From JBDHUJ01 sp039809105 (GTDB taxonomy: Bacteria > Patescibacteriota > Saccharimonadia > Saccharimonadales > UBA4665): 39,484 nt of DNA. The position numbers and the translations under genes were made by a program. Location of the stretch: contig JBDHUJ010000013.1 of the NCBI GenBank assembly GCA_039809105.1, positions 1 through 39,484 of the forward strand, read 5' to 3'. Shown here piece by piece: positions 24,898 through 33,220 of this stretch (positions are counted from its first letter, which is position 1; the number at the start of each line of letters is the position of its first letter). Below the pieces are notes generated by a model. That model saw only the letters and a list, made by a program, of their open reading frames with translations, did no database searches and was not told the DNA's origin.

Positions 24898-25691
24898 ATA
24901 TTTTGTATATCGGCGATGTGATGGGGGAGATGGGCATGCTGGCGGTCGAAAAGGTGCTGCCAGAAATCCGCCAAAGCCGTAGTGTAGAGTTGGTGCTGGC
25001 ACAGGTGGAAAACCTGAGCGAGGGCAGGGGAATCTTGCCGGCAGATTTTGAACGGCTGCAGAAAGCGGGCGTGGATTTCGGGACGGGCGGCAACTGGAGC
25101 CTGTGGCGCGAAGAAACGAACGGCATGCTGAACGACCCGGAGGTGCCGCTGGTGCGCCCTGCGAATTATCCCCCCGACACGCCCGGGGTGCCGTACAAAT
25201 ACGCGCATACACCAAAGGGCGACGTGCTGGTGGTGAGCCTGATGGGACAGATTGTCGGGCGCGATGCTGACAAGCCGTTCGAGAATCCGCTTAAAACCAT
25301 CGACAAGATTCTGGCGGACGAAGACCCGCAGAAGCGGGTGGCGTGCGTAGTGAATTTGCATGGCGATTTCAGCAGCGAAAAGTTCATAGTCGGCTACTAC
25401 CTGGACGGCCGTGTTTCGGTGATTGTCGGTGACCACTGGCATGTGCCGACCGCCGATGCCGATGTGCTGCCGAAGGGCACTGCCCACATGACGGACGTCG
25501 GTATGTGCGGCTCGCTCGATTCGTCACTGGGGGTCACCTTTGACTCCGTTTTGCCCCGCTGGCGCGATGGCTATCAAACACGTAATAAGCTCGAAACCGG
25601 CGGCCGTACTCAGTTCAACGCCCTGCTCGTTTCGGTCGACGAAACCACCGGCCGCGCCACATCCGCCGAACACATCCGAAAAGTCTGGTAA
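24894..25691 (+). CDS. ymdB: YmdB-family metallophosphoesterase with altered active site
   Basis: A 265-residue protein of the YmdB (TIGR00282) family. In B. subtilis this is a 2',3'-cyclic-nucleotide phosphodiesterase encoded beside rny. Metal-site residues can be placed: Asp8 (YIGDVMG), Glu39-Asn40 (VENLSEGRGI), Asn67 (GTGGNW), His156 (NLHGDFSSEK), and His181 and His183 (GDHWHVPTADADVLPKGTA). The GNH motif, whose His acts at the phosphate, is GNW here (Trp68), and the usual ENAAGG is ENLSEG. The rest, including TDVGMCG, is conserved. Activity may be lost or changed. It starts with GTG overlapping the previous gene. Confidence 0.87.
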   Translation: MNILYIGDVMGEMGMLAVEKVLPEIRQSRSVELVLAQVENLSEGRGILPADFERLQKAGVDFGTGGNWSLWREETNGMLNDPEVPLVRPANYPPDTPGVPYKYAHTPKGDVLVVSLMGQIVGRDADKPFENPLKTIDKILADEDPQKRVACVVNLHGDFSSEKFIVGYYLDGRVSVIVGDHWHVPTADADVLPKGTAHMTDVGMCGSLDSSLGVTFDSVLPRWRDGYQTRNKLETGGRTQFNALLVSVDETTGRATSAEHIRKVW

Positions 25692-25713
25692 ACTCGTGTT
25701 CTAGAACACGAGT
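25692..25713. promoter_or_regulatory. 22-bp perfect palindrome, probable operator
   Basis: A perfect palindrome without a loop begins directly after the ymdB stop; its left half is ACTCGTGTTCT. It overlaps the expected -35 position (about 25697-25702) of the next gene's promoter. No T-run follows, so an operator for a dimeric repressor fits better than a terminator. The core TGTTCTAGAACA is a typical dimer-binding shape. Confidence 0.6.
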
Positions 25714-25719
25714 ACATGT

Positions 25720-25725
25720 TATGAT
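25720..25725 (+). promoter_or_regulatory. -10 box of the LAGLIDADG-like gene (leaderless start)
   Basis: TATGAT with 6 bp to the ATG at 25732, so transcription would start at the initiation codon. There is no Shine-Dalgarno sequence. The palindrome at 25692-25713 occupies the -35 area. Confidence 0.55.
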
Positions 25726-25731
25726 ACCAGC

Positions 25732-26217
25732 ATGGAATTAACGACTAGGGTAATTGTAGGTGTCATACTATGGTGGGCAGAAGGCACTAAGTCTCGTCGT
25801 GATAAGCGATGGAAAAATGCTCGTTCATATCCAATTGAGCTAACCAATACTAACCCTGCGGTCATTAAGGTCTTTATGGACTTTCTGAAGGAAGATTTAG
25901 AAGCACCGCAAGAGCGTATCCATGTGCAAATTCAGATTCATGAAGGTGATAATCAGCTGGAGCTTGAGAATTTCTGGGCTAAGGTCACCGGTGTAGAAAC
26001 AAGGCAGTTTAATAAGACAATCATACGGCCTGTTGGTAGAAAAATAGGTAAGAGCAAAGGCACATGTAAGATTCGTTTTGTTGATAAACAGACGTACCTA
26101 AAGCTCGAGTCGTTATTGCAGCGTGTTTTGACGGAACTCTACGAGGACCCGGAGACTATTTTACAGACTTTGCCGCACTATGAATTTGTGTTGCAGTATG
26201 TTAAAATCGACAAGTAG
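25732..26217 (+). CDS. LAGLIDADG-like DNA-binding protein (CPR-type)
   Basis: A 161-residue protein resembling single-motif LAGLIDADG-fold proteins common in CPR genomes. The helix VIVGVILWWAEGTKSRR corresponds to the G-x-x-x-W-(A/C)-E-G-(T/S)-K motif. It is followed by ELTNTNPAVIKVFMDFLKEDL, RIHVQIQIHEGDN, FWAKVTGVETRQFNKTIIRP and a C-terminal CKIRF strand. It may be a DNA-binding regulator rather than an active homing endonuclease, because it is not inside an intron or intein. The base composition is clearly more AT-rich than its neighbours. The gene is controlled by a palindrome and a leaderless promoter, and precedes tRNA-Pro. Confidence 0.6.
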   Translation: MELTTRVIVGVILWWAEGTKSRRDKRWKNARSYPIELTNTNPAVIKVFMDFLKEDLEAPQERIHVQIQIHEGDNQLELENFWAKVTGVETRQFNKTIIRPVGRKIGKSKGTCKIRFVDKQTYLKLESLLQRVLTELYEDPETILQTLPHYEFVLQYVKIDK

Positions 26218-26229
26218 ATTTTGGGAAAT

Positions 26230-26306
26230 CGGGGAGTGGCGCAGTTTGGTAGCGCGGGCGGTTTGGGACCGTCAGGTCGCAGGTTCAAATCCTGTCTCCC
26301 CGACCA
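26230..26306 (+). tRNA. tRNA-Pro (UGG), CCA encoded
   Basis: A complete cloverleaf: acceptor stem CGGGGAG/CTCCCCG (26230-26236/26296-26302), D-arm GCGC...GCGC, anticodon stem GGCGG/CCGTC around loop TTTGGGA (anticodon TGG), and T-arm GCAGG-TTCAAAT-CCTGT. It ends with encoded ACCA. Its 3' end served as the integration site of the following island. The last seven bases CCGACCA recur at 37409-37415. The antisense of its 3' half now encodes the last residues (GETGFEPAT) of the recombinase frame. Its ancestral terminator now appears to lie at 37428. Confidence 0.97.
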
Positions 26307-27570
26307 AGTGGCCTTTACTCGAACCGCCGACCAAATAACGGTCGGCGAGTGAGGGCCGTCGGTATGCAGACGAGGCTCCAGCGGGAACGCTGGGGCCTCT
26401 TTGCTTTTCTGGAGCGGGCCTGGTCCGGTAGTAGCGGGCCGGTTCTTGCGGCTGTGTGGCGACGAACGCCCGCGCCGCGTCGTGCAGCTCGTCCACCGGG
26501 TCGGTCTTGACGTCGCTCGTCACGCCAGAGTCGTCCAGCTTGAACTCGACGTAGAACGCCGTGTTGAACACCCGCCGCGAGGCGTCGGTGGCGCGACGGT
26601 ACAGCTCTTGTGGGTCAGCCAGCAGCTCGAGGTAGGTCCTGAGCACCTCCGCGCCGAGCGCGAGCTGCTCGGTTGTGGTGGTGAGTTCGGACTGGAGCCG
26701 GGTTCGGTCGGTCTGAACCTTCCGGAGCCGGGCCCGCAGCTTCTCCTTCGGCAGCGAGTCGTCGACGGCCAGGTCAATGAGGCGTTCCTCCTCGACGTCG
26801 AGTCGCGACAGCTGTTTCTTCAAGTCGGCGCGCACGCTGCGTACGGTCGACTGTTCGTTGGCCATGGCCGACGTGATGTCATCCTGCGCTGCGACCGTGA
26901 ACGCCTCGGGCAGCTGCAAGGTGACGTAGTGCCGCAGAACGGCAAGCTCGACTTGCTCGACCGGCAGATGTGGCAAGTCGCACTGCTTGTCTTGCCGGGC
27001 CCGGCAGAAGAAGTACTCGTACTTCGTGTCGCCCCGACCGTTGGCTTCGGTGTAGATCAGCCTGCTGCGTCGCCCTCCGGCTTCGCATCGGCCGCAGAAC
27101 AGCATGCCTTTGAGATAGTGGTAGTGCACCCGATCCCGGGTGCCGCGTTGGGAGCGGGCGTCCATGACGGCTTGCACTCGGTCAAACAGGTCTCGGTCGA
27201 TGATCGCCGGGTGGCGTCCCTGGTACAGCTCGCCCTTATATGGCACGTCGCCGGTGTAGTAAGGGTCGCGCATCATGCGGTGCAGCTTCGACACCGACAC
27301 CGGCTGGCTCGGCCAGCGCCGGGTCGGCCTGGTCGTCAGACCAAGGTCAGCGACCACGTCGTACAGATGCTCCAGCGAGTAGTCACCGGTCGCGTACAGC
27401 TCAAACGCCTTCCGTACCAGCGGTGCTCGTTCCTCATCGAGCGCGATGCTGTTCACGAGCCGTCCGTCGTACTCGATGCGGACGTTGCGGTAGCCAATCC
27501 GGGCCCGGCCGTTGGTGCCGCCGTTCTCGGCCTTGTGCTGCATCTTGACCTTGATGTCCTCGCCGGACAA
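26272..27570 (-). pseudogene. Large serine recombinase, catalytic N-terminus missing
   Basis: A 432-residue frame corresponding to the C-terminal part of a large serine integrase. It opens at a TTG in a frame reading TANSR-LSGEDIKVKMQHKAENGG and GRARIGYRNV, which in intact proteins joins the resolvase catalytic domain to the Recombinase domain. It continues with RMMRDPYYTGDVPYKGELYQGRHPAI, the zinc ribbon (GMLFCGRCE...FFCRARQDKQC) and a coiled coil. The roughly 150-residue catalytic domain with the active serine is absent; a TAG interrupts the frame near 27618 and no resolvase motifs are seen upstream. The last residues, GETGFEPAT, are read from the antisense of tRNA-Pro. Style and GC content suggest an actinobacterial origin. 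Confidence 0.85.
26300..26306. other. attL core (tRNA 3' end)
   Basis: CCGACCA, the last seven bases of tRNA-Pro, is repeated exactly at 37409-37415. A third copy at 26327-26333 lies in an inverted repeat, CGCCGACC (26325-26332) / GGTCGGCG (26340-26347), that may be an attachment-site arm. Confidence 0.65.
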
Positions 27571-27908
27571 CCGGGAGTTCGCCGTGCGCCGTAGGCGAAA
27601 AGGCGACTACGATGCACTCGTTGCTTGGATGAATTCCTAGGGGGTCGCCAGGGAGGGGGCGCAATGGCGCTGCTGAAGGCCGACGGGTTAACCACAACGC
27701 AATCGACGGCGATCATTCGCGATGCTCCGTCAATTCCGGCAAGCAGAGTTGATCTTGAGGCGCGTATCGGTAGACAGCCCTCGGCCGACCCAAGACTTCG
27801 TGAATCAACAATCCAATCGCCTCGCAGTATTGCAGGCGGGTACAATTCTTCGGGGAGATCAATCTTCGTCTTGATACAGACACTTTGCAGTCTGAGGGTG
27901 GCTTGACC
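27571..27908. other. Gap upstream of the recombinase remnant, no supported gene
   Basis: This stretch should hold the recombinase catalytic domain, but no frame on the minus strand shows resolvase motifs (YxRVS, SRxxRD). A plus-strand open frame at 27661-27906 has no recognisable features. The sequence is probably the scar of a deletion plus the leader of the next gene, which has an SD GAGGGTGG at 27894-27901. Confidence 0.5.
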
Positions 27909-29531
27909 GTGAGGTTCCTTCTGGCGCTAGTTGGCGGGCTAGCCCTCATTGTTGGAGCCATGAACGGACTCCTTGGCTACATGGTATCCCAGCCGGTCTC
28001 TGGTGCAATTCGCGTCGTATGTATCTTGACCTTCGCGTCGACAGTTGTTCTTTATATATGGGCATGGTCCGAGAAGCATCCGTCGGCATTCCCGAAAGCA
28101 GCGACCCCCCGACAGAATGAAACAGGATGGCCGCTCGATGACGTAACGGTTTGGAGGCGTCTCGAGGCAATTACGTCAAGTCAAGTGCCGTTGACAGCGC
28201 AAGAATGTCGCAGGATTGCTCTACAACTCTCGGCTTCATCGCGGACGCGAGAACGAGTAGTTGAAAACGTACTATTGGGCCGACGCAGTATGCTTCGCAG
28301 CGTGTCGGTTCAGTTCCGACGCAATGTCGTGGTTTCAGACCGGTCGACAATTGTTTGCTTCGCGAGGCCACCGAAATGGCAGGCTCTCGAGGATGCTAAA
28401 ATCGTCTGTGAATCGGATCCGGACGCAGAGGTCCTCCCATTCATTGAAAGTCTTGCGGTGACATATCAGATTTGCCTGTACCGTCTGCGTGCTTATGCCC
28501 CCAACCCCCTAACGGACGCTGAACGACAGGCCGTTGCTCGCTTAGTTGCCCGGCCGTCGGCAGCTGACTCGGATGCCCGCTCCCTGTTCCGAGTTGCGTT
28601 CGGGAAGGAATATGACCGCAACATAGCCGACGCACGGGAAGAAGAGTTCTACCGAATCCTGTCGGTTTTGCGCCATCGTCGGCCAATGTACATGAGGGTT
28701 GATGCGAGCAAACGACTCCCAAAAGTGCGATACGAATATACCGTTAAGGCTGCTGACAAGTCGTTCTATGTTGCCGCCGAGGATCGCTGGACTCGATTCA
28801 AGAGTGCGGTACGTGACGTAATTGGACTCTCGCCGACGCAAATCGGAATTAATATTGGCCGAGCACGTACAGCCTCCCGATACGTTTTGAACGTCGAAGT
28901 CCCAGACGGCATGTATATCGCCGAAGCCGCGTGCTTCGATAGGTCCAAAGGACCGTTACCGAAGATGAAACACGGCGAGATGTACTCTTCTTACATCAAT
29001 TGGCAGCAGCCTGGCGCGCGGTCCAGGACGACTCTGGCGGTGCGCGACTTCAAGCTGTTAAGAACGATGGATAGTCACTTCCTTATCCGACTTGAAGAAC
29101 GTCCACCCGGCACACTTGCCACAGCGACCGTGACAGCCGTAGCTACCGCTTTTACCATCTGGATTAGCGCCGTAATCTCTGGCTCGCGAGATGACCCTGG
29201 GGCCGATATCGTGGCGTTTCTCCTCGCCGCACCAGGAATCGTCGCCCTTGCGCTGGGCCTAAACCTAACCGAAGGCTCTAACAGGCTCAGAAGCCTGACG
29301 GGAATTCTCAGCCTTGTTTCGAGCCTGGCGATATCCGCCGGGGCGATAACAGTGTTTCTTGCCGAAGCTACGGGTCGTCTGGACCTGCCAAGCCTTCCCG
29401 GCGGGCGGACCTTCTTCTTCATTCATGACCAAGCATGGGCGGTTCTCGTCGCCGCCGCGGTTGCAAATGTGGTCGTGGCAGTCACCACATGGGGAACGCG
29501 GCTTGTTCGATATCGGAAAGCATATCACTAA
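27909..29531 (+). CDS. Six-TM membrane protein of unknown function
   Basis: A 540-residue protein. Two N-terminal TM helices (about 3-25 and 33-52) are followed by a soluble domain of about 350 residues and four C-terminal TM helices from about residue 400. The soluble part ends in a beta-rich segment (SRYVLNVEVPDGMYIAEAAC...AVRDFKLLRTMDSHFLIRLEE). I do not recognise the family. The GTG at 27909 is chosen because an SD GAGGGTGG lies 7 bp upstream. In an island with SIR2 and TIR proteins, a membrane partner or effector is possible but unproven. Confidence 0.65.
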   Translation: MRFLLALVGGLALIVGAMNGLLGYMVSQPVSGAIRVVCILTFASTVVLYIWAWSEKHPSAFPKAATPRQNETGWPLDDVTVWRRLEAITSSQVPLTAQECRRIALQLSASSRTRERVVENVLLGRRSMLRSVSVQFRRNVVVSDRSTIVCFARPPKWQALEDAKIVCESDPDAEVLPFIESLAVTYQICLYRLRAYAPNPLTDAERQAVARLVARPSAADSDARSLFRVAFGKEYDRNIADAREEEFYRILSVLRHRRPMYMRVDASKRLPKVRYEYTVKAADKSFYVAAEDRWTRFKSAVRDVIGLSPTQIGINIGRARTASRYVLNVEVPDGMYIAEAACFDRSKGPLPKMKHGEMYSSYINWQQPGARSRTTLAVRDFKLLRTMDSHFLIRLEERPPGTLATATVTAVATAFTIWISAVISGSRDDPGADIVAFLLAAPGIVALALGLNLTEGSNRLRSLTGILSLVSSLAISAGAITVFLAEATGRLDLPSLPGGRTFFFIHDQAWAVLVAAAVANVVVAVTTWGTRLVRYRKAYH

Positions 29532-29622
29532 GCCATTCACTGTGAGTTATAATTCCCTAAATACTACTTAAGCAGGAGGCAAGAGTGACGATATGGAAAG
29601 GAAGCGCAATGGGGAGGCTTTC

Positions 29623-29859
29623 ATGATTGTTCTTGAAAGCGTTGGGGACGACACATTTGAGGACATCCGACTAGGGACGCCAGAACAAGAAGCCGCCATT
29701 GAAGCCCTCTGGGATGACCCCGAGGAGATCCGCCTTTTCGAAGAGGCATGCGATTCGGAGCGAGTTGAGCTGTTCGAGCGGGTTCGGCGGCTCGGAAACA
29801 TCGGTGCTGATTTCGATTTCGAATCAGACTCGTCGGCTCATGCGCAGGAATCGGCATGA
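29623..29859 (+). CDS. Small acidic protein of unknown function
   Basis: A 78-residue protein, very rich in Asp and Glu (TFEDIRLGTPEQEAAIEALWDDPEEIRLFEEACDSERVELFERVRRL). I recognise no family. The ATG at 29623 has a good SD (GGGGAGG, 5 nt away) and is preferred; an in-frame ATG at 29593 would add ten residues. It lies 91 bp after the membrane protein gene on the same strand and may belong with it. Confidence 0.5.
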   Translation: MIVLESVGDDTFEDIRLGTPEQEAAIEALWDDPEEIRLFEEACDSERVELFERVRRLGNIGADFDFESDSSAHAQESA

Positions 29860-29874
29860 TGTGCGGTATACCAC

Positions 29875-30181
29875 GTGAGCTCCCTTGACGGGCACGCGAC
29901 CGATGCCCTCGTAGCCTTCGACCAGAGCCTGCTTGCGCGGTACCACGAGGCTAATGACGCACATGACATTGCAACCATCGGCCGGCACTTCGGCTATCCG
30001 GAAGGCCGCGGTGGCTGCATTTGCTGCTCAGTCAGAATCTCTGCTCCTCGACCTGGACGAAGCTGGCCGCCGGGCGATTGGCGCTGGTGTCGACCCACTG
30101 CTGGTGAGCTTTCGTCTCTCCAGGGACCACTGGGCCGAGGAATTGGCCGTCGTCCAGCACTGGCAGCAGGTGCTCGGCGGG
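29875..30181 (+). pseudogene. Frameshifted fragment of an unknown gene
   Basis: A frame starting at GTG 29875 reads DALVAFDQSLLARYHEANDAHDIATIGRHFGYPE, then degenerates. The frame one base off reads KAAVAAFAAQSESLLLDLDEAG...WAEELAVVQHWQQVLGG. Joined at about 30003 they give a sensible continuous protein, so I infer a frameshift. The fragment then runs into transposase sequence. I do not recognise the family with certainty; a 'GYP' plus 'AAFA' layout loosely recalls DUF483-type proteins. Confidence 0.45.
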
Positions 30182-30643
30182 CCGTGTCCGCGGGAGCGGC
30201 GGCCGCGGATGATCGACGAGTTCCTGCCCAAGATCGAACAGTGGGTGTACGACACGCAGGGCACGATCCGGGCCGACAAGGCACACGAGAAGCTCGTCGC
30301 GATGGGGTTCACCGGTTCGCCGCGGTCCTCGCGGCGGGCGGTCGCCGGGATCAAGCAGCGGTACCGGCTGGGTCAGGCCCGGGTACACCGGCCGTGGGTG
30401 ACCGAGCCGGGGTTGTGGCTGCAGTACGACTTCGGGGACGGCCCGGTGATCGACGGCCGGCCGACGGTGTTGTTCTGCGCGTGGCTGGCGTGGTCGAGGT
30501 ACCGGATCGTGATCCCGTTGCGGGACCGCACGATCCCGAGTGTGTTTGCCGCGTTGGACACCTCGTTCCGCATGTTGGGCGGGGCCCCTACCTATGTATT
30601 GACCGATAACGAGAAGTCGGTGACGGTCGATCATGTCGCCGGC
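30182..30643 (+). pseudogene. IS21-family transposase (IstA) fragment
   Basis: An internal piece of an IstA-like DDE transposase. It contains MIDEFLPKIEQWV, GTIRADKAHEKLVAMGFTGS, the first catalytic Asp in LWLQYDFGDGPVIDGRP, and the second in TYVLTDNEKSVTVDHVAG. The N-terminal HTH and everything after the second Asp, including the catalytic Glu, are missing. The sequence is very GC-rich, as in actinobacterial IS21 members. It is joined in frame on both sides to unrelated sequence, so it is a relic inside a composite reading frame (29933-30811). Confidence 0.75.
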
Positions 30644-30811
30644 CTCCGCCAGGTCGACGTCGCCGAGGCCCTGGACGTCCCGCAGAGCTTCGTCAGCAAG
30701 TACGAGACCGGCGAACGACGGTTGGACCTCATCGAGCTGCGGCAGGTGTGCGGAGCCCTGAGCATTACGTTGACCGACCTCGTCAGGCGGTTCGATTCCG
30801 GGGGCAGCTAG
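30644..30811 (+). pseudogene. C-terminal part of an XRE-family HTH regulator
   Basis: In frame after the transposase fragment comes VDVAEALDVPQSFVSKYETGERRLDLIELRQVCGALSI..TDLVRRF, the recognition helix and later half of a Cro/C1-type HTH domain. The first part of the domain is absent. The join sits at the IstA second-Asp region (DHVAG|LRQVDV), so the frame looks like a deletion product fusing two genes. Whether the fused product is expressed is unknown. Confidence 0.65.
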
Positions 30812-31112
30812 GCCATCGCACATAGTTCGGGCGGCTAGCCGGGGGCGACGTCCCGCTGGTCCGATAGCGCAGGTCTGATTGTGGGTCATCCACGGACCCT
30901 GTGGTTGGCGGAGCTAATCTAGTTCGGGCGGCCGCATCCGACAACTGTTTTGGTGAGCAACACATCCCTCATCCCCGCAGAATAGCTACTAGAGTGGTAC
31001 AACTGGGCACTTACAGGACAAGTTCGGGGCCACGAGGCTCGGCGCCATGGAAGATGGTCGCCGAGCGCAAAGTCCCGACCGCAGGCGCAACAGGGACTGT
31101 CAAGGTGGGGAA
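30812..31112. other. Gap before the SIR2 gene, no gene seen
   Basis: No supported coding sequence. The 13-mer TAGTTCGGGCGGC occurs at about 30824 and again at about 30919 as a direct repeat. The SIR2 gene's ribosome-binding region (AAGGTGGGG, 31102-31110) is at the right end. Confidence 0.45.
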
Positions 31113-32807
31113 ATGTATACCGCGTCTACTCAGTTCGCAAACAGAGTGCGGAATCACGACGTCGGATTCTTCGATGACGAACCGACTCGCATGTCGGTCG
31201 AACAATTGTCACAAGAGAAGGCCCTAACCCTCTTCGTCGGTGCCGGCGCTTCAGTTGATCACGGACTGCCCGGCTGGGCCAGCTTAGTGGACCGAATGTT
31301 AGCCTCCTTTCTTAAGGCGAAAGTTGGGAATGAAGAGAAGGCCAACGACTTGGCTCGTGTTTTCCGCGAGAGCAATTCCGAGACGATGGTGGCGACAGTC
31401 GTTGATAGCTTCTTTGCCCGTACCGGCGATCCAAGCAAGTCGATTACCGAAGAGAAGGAGCGCATTCGGAGCCTCCGGAATGCCGAGATCCAGAAACTGC
31501 TCTACGAGGATGGGGCCGCCGTCGGTAGAATCCTCAGCAGTTCCGTGGTCGCTTCGGTCGTTCGACTAGCGGTCGCTTTGAAGAGGAAGGGGGTCGACGT
31601 CCATGTAGTGACAACGAACTACGACGACATGCTAGAACACGCGACGACTATGGTAGAGTTCGAAAGAGAATTCGGGACGGACGTTGGACAATTTGAAGTT
31701 TGCCAGGTGACTAGTTCGCTCGACGCTGTAGATCTCGACCAGAGGCTGCTTCCCATAGCCCATGTTCATGGTCATATTCCCAGGCGGGGTAATATCGACA
31801 ACGCCAGGGTCGTCTTTTCCGAGCAAGACTACTTTGACTGGGAAACGCTGTCGACAATTCGAATGTACCTATCTTCTCGGTTTGCCGATAGCGCCGTGTT
31901 GTTCGTTGGAGTTTCACTACGCGACCACAACATAATGTCGCAGATGGTGAATGCAGTTGGCACCAAGCCAAGAGTCGCGATCTTGCCATCTCAAACTGAG
32001 AGAGGCGCAATCTTCGAGAATAGGTTTATGGAGAAGGTTGCCCGTGACCGCCGGCGCTTGGACGCCGACCTTCTGATCAATCTACAAGCCAGCCGCGGTC
32101 AGATTCTTCGAACGACGATATTGCGACCCGACTTTTACGGGCAGGTTGTACAATTCCTTGAGGAGTTGACGTCCAGCGCTGAACTCGGCACAGGATATCA
32201 ATACTACTCCGAGAGAGTGCGTTCCTGGGCGAGGTCTTGGATGGATGGGGTCAGAAGTCGAATGTTTTTCGAAACTTCGATCGCATCACTTGCTAGGCTG
32301 CTTGCGAAGGAATTCGAGAATATCGGAGTGGTTCGGCATGCAAAGGTGGAGATCTGGACCAGACAGGCAGTCGACAAACGAACGATGACCCGCTGGATAT
32401 CGTCGCAAACATCGCCGGCTACTCCGACCACATGGCTGCATGAGACGGAAATAAGCCAACTTAGCGCTCATGCGGCAGTACGATGCTTTGCGGACAGACG
32501 CTCATATATGGCGTTGGCTGGCGAGGGCGTCGGTCGTAGGTGGACACACTGGTTCTCAGTGCCAATCGTTCTTGATGAGCCGCCATGGGGTGACCTTCCA
32601 GTGGGCGCTCTCGTTGTTCTCGCCAACGCTCCAGACAATGACAGCGAAAAGGGTCTCGTCGCGATTAGGGAGTCATTTCAGGCTCGTCAAGCCTCTGCGG
32701 TATATCTTGGAAAACTCGCGCTGACGCCGCCAATATCTGTGGCTGACTCAGATCTCAACCTAGTGATCGATTCCAAGCGCGGACAGATTGTCTGGCGAGC
32801 CGACTAG
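31113..32807 (+). CDS. SIR2-domain protein with C-terminal GAF-like domain, predicted NAD-consuming effector
   Basis: A 564-residue protein. An N-terminal SIR2-type domain (about 36-300) shows LTLFVGAGASVDHGLP (GAGAS 43-47), TTNYDDMLE (N169, D171), the catalytic-type His219 in HVHGHIP and LFVGVSLRDHN (264-273). This arrangement matches the SIR2 domains of defence proteins such as ThsA and DSR rather than deacetylase sirtuins, because no zinc-binding CxxC pairs are seen. Residues 386-535 resemble a GAF sensor (VRHAKVEIWTRQ...WFSVPIV...DLPVGALVVLAN). The predicted action is NAD+ hydrolysis when the sensor is triggered. ATG 31113 is chosen for its SD; upstream in-frame starts would add 22 Arg-rich residues. 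A TIR protein is encoded 0.9 kb away. Confidence 0.8.
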   Translation: MYTASTQFANRVRNHDVGFFDDEPTRMSVEQLSQEKALTLFVGAGASVDHGLPGWASLVDRMLASFLKAKVGNEEKANDLARVFRESNSETMVATVVDSFFARTGDPSKSITEEKERIRSLRNAEIQKLLYEDGAAVGRILSSSVVASVVRLAVALKRKGVDVHVVTTNYDDMLEHATTMVEFEREFGTDVGQFEVCQVTSSLDAVDLDQRLLPIAHVHGHIPRRGNIDNARVVFSEQDYFDWETLSTIRMYLSSRFADSAVLFVGVSLRDHNIMSQMVNAVGTKPRVAILPSQTERGAIFENRFMEKVARDRRRLDADLLINLQASRGQILRTTILRPDFYGQVVQFLEELTSSAELGTGYQYYSERVRSWARSWMDGVRSRMFFETSIASLARLLAKEFENIGVVRHAKVEIWTRQAVDKRTMTRWISSQTSPATPTTWLHETEISQLSAHAAVRCFADRRSYMALAGEGVGRRWTHWFSVPIVLDEPPWGDLPVGALVVLANAPDNDSEKGLVAIRESFQARQASAVYLGKLALTPPISVADSDLNLVIDSKRGQIVWRAD

Positions 32808-32833
32808 ATGCGGAAGACCAAGTTTGAATGTAG

Positions 32834-33220
32834 TCAAATCCGGCCAGGATGCTCAGGATAGAGATCCGCCCGGATGATTATTGTCGTCGAACCCGGCCGC
32901 ACGGGCACCGGCTTATCCCGCTCCGGCGGAGATGAGGTTCGACGATACTCCACATCGTCATCCTCCTTCGAGGAAACCGCACTAGAGAAACGACGCGCCG
33001 CTGCCTCACCAGCTGCTCGGATTCGACCGGCGGCCATCTCAACACCCATCCCAACTGCACCGAGGCCGAGCACAACACGACGCGACTCGCCCGTTGTACC
33101 TGCCTCGGGCGGGGGCAAATCCAACTCGTGTCCGCACCTGGGACAACGAACGAGTTCCTCGTCCTCGAGAGGCTCGAGTGTCTCCTGGCGACCATCGGTC
33201 GATTCGGACAAATGCTCCAT
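32834..33220 (-). CDS. Small zinc-ribbon protein of unknown function
   Basis: A 128-residue protein starting at an ATG (33220) with a GAGGG ribosome-binding site. It has an acidic N-terminus, a CPRCGHELDLPPPE half zinc-ribbon, a Gly/Val/Met-rich segment (RVVLGLGAVGMGVEMAAGRI) that may be membrane-associated, and a basic/acidic tail. A single CxxC implies dimerisation or partnering to bind metal. It ends 26 bp from the convergent SIR2 gene. No family is recognised. It is on the same strand as the TIR gene but 0.5 kb downstream of it. Confidence 0.5.
   Translation of the reverse strand: MEHLSESTDGRQETLEPLEDEELVRCPRCGHELDLPPPEAGTTGESRRVVLGLGAVGMGVEMAAGRIRAAGEAAARRFSSAVSSKEDDDVEYRRTSSPPERDKPVPVRPGSTTIIIRADLYPEHPGRI

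Noticed and set aside
25692..25713. Rho-independent terminator of the RNase Y-YmdB operon
   Set aside because: The palindrome has no loop and no T-run follows; its position over the -35 region fits an operator better.
26401..27594. Plus-strand open frame over the recombinase
   Set aside because: GC-rich shadow frame; the minus strand carries recognisable recombinase and zinc-ribbon motifs.
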